Shown piece after piece: positions 52,901 to 63,400 of a DNA stretch of 64,000 nucleotides (its first letter is position 1; every line of letters begins with the position of its first letter). The stretch is from Larimichthys crocea. Its lineage: Eukaryota; Chordata; Actinopteri; Sciaenidae. The stretch is from assembly GCF_000972845.2 (NCBI RefSeq), contig NC_040025.1, positions 23,473,846 to 23,537,845 on the forward strand. Direction: 5' to 3'. Under the pieces are notes generated by a model, which was not told the DNA's origin, ran no database searches, and was given only the letters and a program-made list of their open reading frames with translations. Made by a program: the position numbers and the translations under genes.

Positions 52901-54828
52901 AACAGCCTGCAGGATTCACAGCAGAGACAACACGCCCTGCCAGCCTGTATCAGTCATTTATTTCCCAGTCATCATCCTTGAACTCCCGGCCACAAGCTAC
53001 TCCCCTGTAACCACACACACACACACACACAAACAGAAGCACACCTTCCCACGCAGACCTGCCCACACACAGCTCATTTATGGTAAGTGTGAGCTCCCTG
53101 CCACGACTCACGTGTCGTCTCCGCTCCACAATCTCTCACTCTGCTCCTGCAGTCAGTCCAGCCCTGAAGAAGAGGCTCCGCTTACGGACGAATCAGAACT
53201 CCGAGCCAACAGGGCGGGGCTGCTTTGAGACCGATAGCACAAGCTTTAAACGCAAAACTGAGTTACCTACAGCAGCAATGATTAGATCATTTATCAATTG
53301 TGAACTACTGAAATAATCTCCAACTATTCTGATAATAGATTAATAGTTTTGAGTCATATTTTAAGGAAAAGTGTCTAAATTCTCTGTTTTGATCCTCCAA
53401 ATGTGAATATGGTCTGGCTTCTTTCTCTGTTTTGATCCTCCAAATGTGAATATGGTCTGGCTTCTTTAGTCCTCTATGACATTAAACTGAATGCTGTAAA
53501 GTTCAAATTAAGAGCTCTCTAAAACAACAACTCTTATTGCAACACCTCCTTAAACAAGCCTTAGAATAAATCCAGGTCCTGAAAATGAAATACCTTCATA
53601 AATAAACCTGCAGTAGATGCTTTTTAAGAAAGCATTTACTTTGAAAAGCAGGGTGTTTCTCTGTGGAAACAAAGGTCGAGCAACAGAGGAACTTGTTGCC
53701 TGACTATAACTTCCGAGATGTGACATCAGATTCATCAGAGAGGTTTGCTGTACGTAGAGATTTGTCGATAGTTGCAGAACCAAATCAGTGAACCATAACG
53801 TGTTTAGAATAAATAAACGTAAGGCGTTGTGGCATGGGAAAGCCACGAAGAGTAATGATGACATAATTACAAACTGACTCCTCAGTGTATCATGCAGTTT
53901 TAAACAGAGTGTTACACTGACATGACATTACAAACACATATGCAGAAGAGGAAGAGGACAGAGTCAGTCCAGGAAGTGATGACTGCCTGCATCCAAACTT
54001 GTCTGATGTCAGCGCAGGTAAGAAAATCAGGCTGATGGTACGAGCAGCACACTCAGACTTAGGCAGAGTAAGATGTTAGCAGCCACTTGTAAGTGCGAAG
54101 GTTGGGTGGACGGGATCAGGTGTGAATAAACTTCCTTTGTGATGTCAGCCGTCAATTTCAGCATTGGAGGTTAACTCGTGGTGTTCAAGCGTAACATGCA
54201 TGAGGGCTGAAGAAACTAAGACATTAAAGAGGCTGCGGAGAGGTCAGCCAGTCAATCAGTCAATACAGTACGCAGCCTGGGCAGGTAACGTGTGAGGGAG
54301 GGAGGGAAGAGTTAAGACTTTTCAGTGCAGCTGTAAAATAATAAAAAAATAAGAATTCAGTTTAGTTTGAGAGTGGCTGCTGGGTCTTGCTGCATGCGTC
54401 GCAGTGAGGTTCAAGAGCTTCTTGACAAACCTCGAGCAGGACACGAAGTTGAGGTCAAGGGTCAGGAGAGTTACCTTTCAGCGAGGCTTTAGCCGACAGC
54501 TGCAGCTGGAGAACCTCCTGACGAAGGGACCCTGGAGATGACGTATGTGCGGAGGGACAAAATAAAGGGTGTATGGATTGGAGGAAGGATGGCAGAGTGA
54601 TGTATGAATGAATGAATGAATGAAAAGACAGGGAAGGATGCAGTGATGACCATGATGGAGAAGACATCATCATAAGTTTCCATCCAAATTCACTTTGCAA
54701 TGCAAAAATACAAGAATAAGAGAAGCTGCTTTACATTAAAGTATCAAGATTTGCAAATACACAGCTGTTAAAGCATTCCCCCCTCTCTCTCTCTGTTTAA
54801 CCTTCAGTACAAATCTACACATACATAA

Positions 54829-54887
<59 letters not shown>

Positions 54888-55501
54888 GCACGTGTGTGCT
54901 TCCCAGATGACATCACTCCAGAAAACGTGAGCGGGCTGTAACACCCTCTCACAGGCACATGTACGGTCCTCAGCACTACTGTTGGAAAAACGTGGAGCTG
55001 TAACATAAATGTGCGTGTGTACATGCACCGACAGACCCCGATGCACTTGTTGCACCTGGCTGCTCCGTTGTTCACCTACATGTACTGAGTGGCATGGCGA
55101 TGCTGCTAAAAATAACATGTGGTCAACTTAAACCCTAACAAGTGCAGCAGTAGCAGCAGTAGTAGTAGTAGTAGTAGTAGTCTAGTAATCCGGCGGCATC
55201 ATGAGTCTTTCTCCAGTGATTTTACACGTGTATATAAAGTCGTCTGAGTGAGTGAGTGTCACATGCACTAATTATAATCCTCATGGCTGTATATGGCAGA
55301 GTGTGCATGTCAGGGAGCTAAAGTTAGAGGAGCAACAAGCTCCCAAACTCCTCTGTCTTATAGGTGTGTCGGTCAGACTGTTAATAACATCACGGCTGCT
55401 CTCTCTGTGCCACAAGCTGAAGTTGAATGGTAGCAATGGCCGCTATAGTGCTACTCACCCGGCTTGCCGGAGCCACGTTTCCCTTTTTTACTCCGAGGCA
55501 T
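46805..55501 (-). CDS. ifrd2: Interferon-related developmental regulator 2, 13 coding exons
   Basis: IFRD proteins have an armadillo/HEAT-like fold. IFRD2 is known to bind ribosomes and repress translation, and IFRD1 is a transcriptional co-regulator. Coding exons in transcript order: 55459-55501, 54475-54531, 50108-50224, 49847-49931, 49546-49670, 49240-49397, 48704-48757, 48254-48432, 48046-48154, 47725-47859, 47472-47600, 47104-47196, 46805-46885. They total 1,365 nt (454 aa; human IFRD2 about 442) in a continuous frame. The start MPRSKKGKRGSGKPG resembles the basic IFRD2 N terminus. An acidic/Ser-rich segment follows, then family blocks DKSAKTRL, LLYDFLTERRLTVSD, FSLLCIQLGGG, YRIAVGETIALLVELGRD, ATDGNKHRAKNDRRKQRS and YIDSWMRRRIYDAFKE. 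The C terminus HLFNSAAFKARTK...VRDKRADVM is typical. DSWMRRRIYDAFKE and FGLGPPLILDAT fit IFRD2 better than IFRD1. Exon 2 (19 codons) has no mammalian counterpart that I recall and is the least certain exon. Exons 1 and 2 recur in a corrupted copy upstream. Confidence 0.95.
49943..49990. repeat. (CA)n microsatellite
   Basis: CA run in the ifrd2 intron between exons 3 and 4, about 12 bp upstream of the exon 4 acceptor. On the transcript it is a GU tract immediately before the acceptor. Confidence 0.9.
51827..52239. mobile_element. hAT-type miniature inverted-repeat element with 8-bp target duplication
   Basis: The element starts CAGTGGTCCCCAACC and ends with its reverse complement GGTTGGGGACCACTG. 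It is flanked by the perfect 8-bp direct repeat ATATAAAG (51,819-51,826 and 52,240-52,247). An 8-bp duplication and CAG...CTG ends are the signature of the hAT superfamily. The interior is itself a long fold-back: the segment from about 51,900 to 51,995 is mirrored at about 52,020-52,120, and CGGACCGG motifs lie near both ends. It has no ORF. It sits in the 4.25-kb ifrd2 intron between exons 2 and 3. Confidence 0.9.
53381..53466. repeat. Two-copy tandem repeat, unit 43 bp
   Basis: The unit starting TCTCTGTTTTGATCCTCCAA at 53,381 is repeated without change from 53,424. It lies in the ifrd2 intron between exons 2 and 3, just before the larger duplicated segment. It is either a real local duplication or another small assembly error. 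Confidence 0.85.
54833..54884. repeat. (GT)n microsatellite in ifrd2 intron 1
   Basis: Long GT run. Its counterpart in the second copy (57,602-57,644) is shorter and interrupted. Confidence 0.9.
55143..55182. repeat. (AGC/AGT)n trinucleotide repeat in ifrd2 intron 1
   Basis: Imperfect AGC then AGT repeats. The second copy has a longer, more broken version at about 57,905-57,978. Confidence 0.85.
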
Positions 55502-56000
55502 TTTGATCCACGGTTCACAACAAAGCTAGCTCAGGTTAGCCAGCTACAGTTAGCCTGTCAAAGTCTTGTCCTCGCAGGTTTGACAGCTGCTGTGAAGGCG
55601 GCAGCAGCGGCAGCAGCAGCAGCACAGGGTTGATGATTGGTCTCCGTGGTTTGAAGAAAAAAAAAAAAAGCTCCCACAATTCAACCTTCTTTCCACTCGT
55701 TTTGTTGACACTTTGGCTAGCGCCGTTTACCAGCACCACCGACCCGCAGCACGCTGCGCGACTCCCCGCTTTCCTTTCTTCACTCTTGCGATAAAGAGTT
55801 GTCCGGCGGCAGGAAAAGTCACTTTCCTCAACGCTTTTCAGAATGTATTATCTATGATTGTCCCCGGGTAATCTATATCTAATACCAGGTTGAGATATTA
55901 AGTATTTGCCAAAGTGTTTGGGACGGAGTTTTGAGCACGCTGCTATCATCAAGTCCACCATCTTCCTCTCAGTAACTACTGAACAGACCGGCAGCGGGGT
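55502..56000 (-). promoter_or_regulatory. ifrd2: Putative ifrd2 5' UTR and promoter
   Basis: GC- and CpG-richer sequence lies directly upstream of the ifrd2 ATG, including a GCC/AGC-repeat patch around 55,595-55,625 and a poly-T run on the transcript strand near 55,655-55,670. No clear TATA box is seen. The whole block is repeated at about 58,280-58,790 in the corrupted copy. Confidence 0.4.
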
Positions 56001-56236
56001 TGCCAGGTTAGTTCTGCTAGCATCCCCCGTTTCCGGTATGTCTAAAAACTACAAACCCCAGATTGTTTTTAGACTTTAGTGATTAAAGTAACTCTAAGGG
56101 AAATGTATGTGTTGTCTGATAATGAAATACAGTCAAGACTCGCAGACTGATGAAATTTAAATTAAAACTAAAGTAGTGAATTCTCAAACTTAACGCATTT
56201 GAGATATTATATAATAACTTTAATATCTGTATTCTA

Positions 56237-56314
56237 CGGAGCCCCAGATATGTCATGGGGGGAAAAAATAATAAGTTGTGGCCACGAAATAGCAATTTGT
56301 TCCCACAAAATAAT
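56237..56314. mobile_element. Truncated TA-flanked transposon end beside the assembly gap
   Basis: It begins directly after a TA with CGGAGCCCCAGATATGTCAT and continues with TTGTGGCCACGAAATAGCAA. The same CGGAGCCC end and the repeated GTGGCCACG motif occur in the 33.15-33.80 kb element. The element runs into the N gap, so its length and other end are unknown. Confidence 0.6.
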
Positions 56315-56371
56315 NNNNNNNNNNNNNNNNNNNNNNNNNNNNNNNNNNNNNNNNNNNNNNNNNNNNNNNNN
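56315..56371. other. Assembly gap (57 N)
   Basis: A run of 57 undetermined bases lies between the transposon end and the second copy of the ifrd2 5' region. The size is unlikely to reflect a measured distance. Confidence 1.
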
Positions 56372-59012
56372 GAATAAATCCAGGTCCTGAAAATGAAATA
56401 CCTTCATAAATAAACCTGCAGTAGATGCTTTTTAAGAAAGCATTTACTTTGAAAAGCAGGGTGTTTCTCTGTGGAAACAAAGGTCGAGCAACAGAGGAAC
56501 TTGTTGCCTGACTATAACTTCCGAGATGTGACATCAGATTCATCAGAGAGGTTTGCTGTCGTAGAGATTTGTCGATAGTTGCAGACCAAATCAGTGACCA
56601 CAACGTTTAGAATAAATAAACGTAAGGCTTGTGCATGGGAAAGCCACGAAGAGTAATATGACTGATTACAAACTTACTCCTCAGTGTATCATGCCGTTTA
56701 AACAGAGTGTTACACTGACATGACATTACAACACATATGCAGAAGAGGAAGAGGACAGAGTCAGTCCAGGAAGTGATGACTGCCTGCATCCAAACTTGTC
56801 TGATGTCAGCGCAGGTAAGAAAATCAGGCTGATGGTACGAGCAGCACACTCAGACTTAGGCAGAGTAAGATGTTAGCAGCCACTTGTAAGTGCGAAGGTT
56901 GGGTGGACGGGATCAGGTGTGTAAACTTCCTTTGTGATGTCAGCCTCAATTTCAGCATTGGAGGGGAGAGCGTTAAATCGTGGTGTTCACGCTGCATGCA
57001 TGAGGCTGAAGAAACTAAGACATTAAAGAGGCTGCGTGTGAAGTCCGCCAGTCAATCAGTCAATACAGTACGCAGCCTGGGCAGGTAACGTGTGGAGGGA
57101 GGGAGGGAAGAGTTAGACTTTTCAGTGCAGCTGTAAATAAAAAAGAATTCGTTAGTTTGAGGTGGCTGCTGGGTCTTGCTGCATGCGTCGCAGTTGAGGT
57201 TCAAGGCTTCTTGACAAACTCGAGCAGGACACGAAGTTGAGGTCAGGGTCAGGAGGTTACCTTTCCAGCGGGCTTTAGCCGACAGCTGCGCTGAAGAACC
57301 TCCTGACGAGGACCCTGGGATGATGTATGTGGGAGGGACGAAATAAAGGGCGGATGGATTGGAGGAAGGATGGCAGAGTGATGTATGAATGAATGAATGA
57401 TGAAAGACAGGGAAGGATGCAGTGATGACCATGATGGAGAAGACATCATCATAAGTTTCCATCAAATTCACTTTGCAATGCAAAAATACAAGAATAAGAG
57501 AAGCTGCTTTACATCAAAGTATCAAGATTTGCAAATAAACAGCTGTTAAAGCATCCCCCTCTCTCTCTGTTTACCTTCAGTACAAATCTACACATACATC
57601 ATGTGTGTGTGTGTGTGTGTTGTGTGTGTGTGTGTGTGTGTGTGCTGGCACGTGTGTGCTTCCCAGATGACATCACTCCAGAAAACGTGACGGGCTGTAA
57701 CACCCTCTTCACAGGCACATGTACGGTCCTCAGCACTACTGTTGGGAAAAACGTGGAGCTGTAACATAAATGGTGCGTGTGTACATGCACCACAGACCCC
57801 GATGCACTTGTTGCACTCTGCTTGCACGGTGTTCCACCTACATGTACTTGGGGCCATGGCGATGCTGCTAAAAATAACATGTGGTCAACTTAAACCCTAA
57901 CAAGTGCAGCAGCAGCAGCAAGCGTATAGTAGTAGTAGTGTAGTAGTAGTAGTAGTGTAGTAGTGTAGTAGTAGTCTAGTAATCCGGCGGCATCATGAGT
58001 CTTTCTTTACACGTGTATATAAAGTGTTTGAGTGAGTGGTGTCACATGCCCTAATTTAATCCTCATGGCTGTATATGGCAGAGTGTGCATGTCAGGGAGC
58101 TAAAGTTAGAGGAGCAACAAGCTCCCAAACTCCTCTGTCTTAAATGTGTGTCGGTCAGACTGTTATAACATCACGGCTGCTCTCTCTGTGCCACAAGCTG
58201 AAGCTGAATGGTAGCATGGCCGCTAGTGCTACTCACCCGGCTTGCCGGAGCCACGTTTTCCCCTTTTTACTCCGGGCATTTTGATCCACGGTTCACAACA
58301 AAGCTAGCTCAGGTTAGCCCGCTACAGTTAGCCTGTCAAGTCTTGTCCTCAGGTTTGACAGCTGCTGTGAAGGCGGCAGCGGCAGCAGCAGCAGCACAGG
58401 GTTTGATGATTGGTCTCCGTGGTTTGAAGAAAAAAAAAAAAGCTCCCACAATTCAACCTTCTTTCCACACGTTTTGTTGACACTTGCTGGCTAGCGCCGT
58501 TTACCAGCACCACCGACCAGCAGCACGCTGCGCGACTCCCCCCTTTCCTTTCTTCACTCTTGCGATAAAGAGTTGTCCGGCGGCAGGAAAAGTCACTTTC
58601 CTCAACGCTTTTCAAAATGTATATCTATGTTGTCCCCGGGTAATCTATATCTAATACCCGGTTGGATATTAAGTATTGCCAAAGTGTTTGGGACAGTTTT
58701 GAGCACGCTGCTATCATCAAGTCCACCATCTTCTCTCTCGTAACTACTGAAAACAGACCGGCAGCGGGGTTGCCAGGTTAGTTCTGTAGCATCCCCCGTT
58801 TCCGGTATGTCTAAAAACTACAAACCCCAGATTGTTTTTAGACTTCTGAGATTAAGTAACTCTAAGGGAAAATATTTATTCTGTGTTGATAATGAAATAC
58901 AGTCAGACTCGCCAGACTGATGAAATTAAATTAAAATAAAGTAGTGAATTCTCAAACTTTTGCATTTGAGATTAATTATTATATATAACTTTAATATCTG
59001 TATTTTATTCTA
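56372..59012. repeat. Large direct repeat, copy 2 (indel-rich; likely false duplication)
   Basis: This is a same-orientation copy of 53,564-56,236 that starts right after the N run. It follows copy 1 throughout but carries very many 1-5 base insertions and deletions, often in or near short homopolymers, plus altered microsatellite lengths. It is the pattern of an uncorrected long read or a badly merged alternative haplotype rather than an aged genomic duplication. It ends at the TA at 59,011-59,012, beyond which the sequence is unique. Confidence 0.88.
57261..58279 (-). pseudogene. ifrd2: Duplicate of ifrd2 exons 1 and 2 in the second copy
   Basis: The exon 1 counterpart is 58,237-58,279 and the exon 2 counterpart is 57,261-57,314. 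Splice sites survive in both. Exon 1 keeps 43 nt but compensating indels change residues 3-6 (MPRSKKG becomes MPGVKRG). Exon 2 is 54 instead of 57 nt, with an internal frame excursion that turns LRQEVLQLQ into a Ser/Gly-rich string. No exons 3-13 follow in this copy. It is best treated as an assembly product, not a separate gene. If it were real, it would be an alternative upstream promoter with a two-exon duplication. Confidence 0.75.
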
Positions 59013-60481
59013 CTTTATACTTCAAAAATCAAATGCTTTCAAACAGACGTTGTACATATGATATGTGCCACAATTAGACTTTTGGTTAAAAAAAAAGAAG
59101 TCTAATTTTAGGACCAGTCCAAAGCCACACACTTATGTGAAAAGACATGTCATGAGTCATGGAATAATGAAAAGCAAATTGTCTTTAATAAAGAGAATAT
59201 ATTTTCCAATCAAATAAACAATGTTATTTAAAATGTTTACAAGGAAATTCAGTCAAGTTGAAATCCACAGTGATGCACCTTCAAGACAGTGTTGCCAAAA
59301 ACTGACAACCTATAAATCAGTAGTATTATTTCTACATTAAGTAGTATTTTCATCAAATAAGACATTCAGAGCTCCACAGAAAGATCATTTCTTAGTTTAA
59401 TACAAAAAATTACATTTCATTAGTTGCCAGACAGAACACACATAATGACAAATAACATCTTTTCAAGTTAGGTTATCATTGTACCTCATGTGGTATTAAT
59501 TTCTCCTTCAGGTTCATATTATTATATTATGAACAGTGAAAAGCAGTGTAGTCAAGTTTTATCTGATGTGGAGATCAGGTTGTTATTAATCAAAAGAGCA
59601 AACCAGAAATTCCTCAAAATCCCTCCAAGCAAGAACTTGATGAAAAAAATCTGGTAATTAACTCAAAAATGTCAATTTGACAAACTGAACTGGTAGATTT
59701 GTGTTGACATATTTCAGGTCAGGCTTTTGTGTTGGATTGTGAGCTGGCCCTGTTTGACCTCCCTTGATTAAGCTTTTATACGAATAGAAGTTTGGCTCTG
59801 TGGTATTTGAAAGAAGAAAAAAAACATGTAGTGATTTAACATCAGGAGAAAGTTTTGGAATGTCTTTGTTTTGGTCCAGCAGTGACAAAGTACATGCAGT
59901 CACGTTTTATTAGCAAAACCTATGTTCTACGACTTAATTAAACGTTTAATGGACCCACACATCCTCACTGTTTTCTTACTGTGCTCTTACTGAAAGTGCA
60001 GTAAATCTACTTCAACTTGCTAAAATAGAAAAATAGAAAACAGAACTTGGTCTGTGAAATGTGTTAGCAGAGTATCTAGGCCCATACCATCATACATACA
60101 TACTCAAACTCAAGAATACTGCTCGTTATTTATTTCATGCGCACACATACACAAGTGAAACCATGTGACTGGATGCTGTTTATAAAAAAACACAGGTAGA
60201 ATACTGACAGCTGCTGTCTAAAATGTCCTGCTCAAAGCATTATGTCCTGTTGTCCTCGAACAACATGTCAGTTTACTGTACACTTTGCTATTGTGTCTCA
60301 AATAAAACTATGATGCATTTAATGCATTAAACTCAGCAATGGAGACTTGCAGTGTTATGAGTGTTGCATTGCTGGACGTAAACAGATGGGGGCAGCATTG
60401 GTGAATATGGGACAAAGTGGAGGAATGATCCAGTGTGAGTGTATGTATGTGCATGTTTGTTTGTGTATGTGTGTGTCCCTC
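59013..60481. other. amt 3' UTR and amt-ifrd2 intergenic spacer
   Basis: AT-rich sequence without coding exons. The part next to the amt stop codon should be amt 3' UTR. The part next to 59,013 would be distal ifrd2 promoter. Short ORFs here look random. Confidence 0.5.
60129..60134 (-). terminator. amt: Candidate amt polyadenylation signal
   Basis: The minus strand reads AATAAA about 350 nt after the amt stop codon. Another AATAAA lies at 59,906-59,911, about 570 nt after the stop. Which is used cannot be told from sequence. Confidence 0.35.
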
Positions 60482-63400
60482 CTATCCAGAATAGTAGTTG
60501 GTGGGAACAAAGGGCATCTTGCTGACAGTGGCGGGCACTGCTTTTTTCCTGACCTCGACCTGGATAGCTGTTCCATTCTTAGCGAATGCGGCATCCACGT
60601 AACCCATGGCGATGTTCTTTTTCAGGCAGGGAGAGGGGCAGCCGCTGGTCACCTCACCTAAACAACAAAGCAAACAATAGGTCTTTCCTGAGAAATCTCT
60701 GTCTGACTTTATTTATTCATTCAATCACTAAATGCTTGGAATGGCATACTTGAATATATATCAATTTCTTTGGTGTGTTTGACTATTTGACTTTGGCGAC
60801 CTCAAGTGGCAGTACCATAAAAGACACTGGCAGGCAACAGTGCATGTAAAAATCTTTCACATATTGCTTTAATATTAAATCGTAAACCACAGGTCAGGTC
60901 TCTCCTGTTCACATTGTTTGCTTTCTGACCTATGACTTTTCCATCAGGGCTGAGTATGGGTGTGTGTTGTCTGACGGGGGGGCCAGTGGACACCAGACCG
61001 ACTCTCTTCCTGGCTGTCTTGGCTTTGATCTGAGGTACGATGATGTCAGCACCAGGGAAATCCCTGTTCTGACGTCGACGCTTTCCTGTGTGAGAAAAAA
61101 CAGAGTAATAGAGTTAATGCACAGGTTGTACTCTATAGTCAGTGCTAAAGTATGGAGAAACAACAACATGCAGAAAAATAATTAAGGTTTGATGACAATG
61201 GTCTTTTTCAATAACACATCCTCATCGTTACACCTGAATTCAACAGTAAAGAGTAAAGGTGCAAAGGTACGCTAAAGGAAAATTTTTGAGGAAAGGGGTA
61301 AACAAAGGCAAAGGTATTGATTCACTTCTAGCTGCATTTTTGCGCTCTATGAATTTGAGGGAATTTTATCTCCTAGCATGTCCTTACGATATAGAGCAGC
61401 TGCATGTTTGAGTTTAGGAAATCAGGTGCCACTCTGATCACTATTATGGTAGCCGAGGTCAGAGGATAGGGCTTTCCTAGACACAACAAATAGCCTCTAC
61501 AGAGTTAGATAACAATCCTGTCCTGGGGGCATATAGACAAGCCAGAGAGGACAGATTCTTCAGAACTGAGGCGGCATCATGTCATGACTAGTGTATTGCT
61601 ATATCCTCCTTTCTCCTTGGCCAAGCTTCAATAAATATTTCAGCATAAGACATCTTGGACTCCCCTGCACTTTTTCTGACGAAGGTGACCATTGATGAGC
61701 AAAATTCTCCACATGAACTAACTACTAAAGGAAATGTCTGGCTCTTTAGCCACAAAATGTTCACCAGCTGGTCACTAACTGTGTCTGATTGTTGAAAACA
61801 GCTGGCTGCTGCAGCCAAAAATTATGTAACAACAATAAAGTTGTTACACAATGAGCTGAAACCTGCTAAACTGAAGGTCCTTTAGTCAAGCGGGGCAGCA
61901 CACTGAGGAGATAATTCTCTGTAGGTTCATTACTTGGTACTTAGGATAGTTAAGGATTTAACATATGACACATAATTTGTTTAATTCTTACAATAACCAC
62001 AGGGTTAGGGCGATATGCCAGAATATTTCTTGGCTGGTCTCTGCTGCTTGCCTGGCAACTGGTCCCAAAAAATATATTCTGAATCGCAGCCTCCATAAAA
62101 CAGCAAATTGTCATTTTTGTAACATGGTAATTAGTGAGCTCTCTCTGTCAATCTTCTCATCTAACTTTCAGCTTGATGAGTCCAGATATAGAGAGAAAGA
62201 CTGACATGTCTTAAAATGGCACATTCCACCACAGCCTTTTCCAGAAACACTAAAATCTTACCAATGGTCCAGACTAGGGTGGCTTCCACAGGCGTGGTGG
62301 TCTCATCTATGTCATTTCCATAGAGACAAAGCCCCGCCTCTAGACGCAGACTGTCCCTGGCACCAAGACCAGCCAGCTTCACCTCACTGTTAGCCAGCAG
62401 TTTCTCCGTCAGCTCCACCACTCTGGACTGAGGGACGGAGATCTGGGGCACAGAAATAGAAATGGATTGTAGAGCTGGGTCTCCATCCAAGGAGTTTTTA
62501 TGGAAACAATGAACTTGAAACAGCATATTTTCACCGTTTAATAATAAAAAACACATTTGTTTTCCAGTAAACATGTAAAAGTATTAAACAGATGAGGAAA
62601 ACAAGTAATTACATAGTGTGTAGTCTATTTTTGTGGGTCTTAGAACTGAGGCAAAGAAAATTCAAACAAAGGGAAGTAAACTTCCACATTCACTCTGTCA
62701 GAGAGAGATGCACCCACATCCATGCTGCTATCTATAAAGCACCAGCAGAGTGGGCTGATAGAGAGAGAAAAAATAGAACAGATAAAACCAAGTAGTAAAC
62801 AATTAACCTGGAATCTGGCAGCAGATTCCTCACAAACAGTTTGTGTTTAACAGTGTTAACAAGAGACACAGCACCATGTTAACAACAAAAGGAAAACTTG
62901 TTCAGGTAGCAAAATACTAGAAAAAAATGTAATACAACTGTGTGTGTTTAAAGATATTATGCACTTAATTCATGGACAAGTAAATCCTGACTCAACGACC
63001 AGATACAAAGAAAATCCAACAACTTCCTTCATAGCACTGTTGTGCCAAATACAGCCTCAAAGAGAATCTAGCCTGTACACTTGTAGTCTTGTTTTTTTTT
63101 TTCACTTGTCCATTGTAAGTAAGTAATATTAAAAGAGTACTGTAGGTGTCCTGATATCCAAAAGTAACAGTGAACACACACAAAGTTATGCATCTTGCAC
63201 ACAGATTTAAAACTGAGGTTAAACTGTTGAATGGAGATGTTCACCCTGCTACCCAATCAGAAATTTATATTTTCTGTGGCCACGTCAAAAAACAATTTTT
63301 AAAATATGCTGTGACAAACACCATAAATGAGACCTTATCACTGAAAGTTGTGCAAGGCCATGCAAAAATCTACAAATGTCACTGCCAGAAAAAGCAGAAA

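Larger units (their letters stand above)
53564..56236. repeat. Large direct repeat, copy 1 (contains ifrd2 exons 1-2 and promoter)
   Basis: This segment starting GAATAAATCCAGG is repeated in the same orientation at 56,372-59,012. It carries the intact ifrd2 exon 1 (55,459-55,501) and exon 2 (54,475-54,531). Copy 1 gives open, in-frame exons that join correctly to exon 3, so it is the version to trust. It ends at a TA where a transposon-like end (CGGAGCCCC) begins. Confidence 0.9.

Noticed and set aside
57261..58279. A second ifrd2-like gene
   Set aside because: Only exons 1 and 2 are present, with indel damage, and no downstream exons follow before the N gap. An assembly artefact explains it better.
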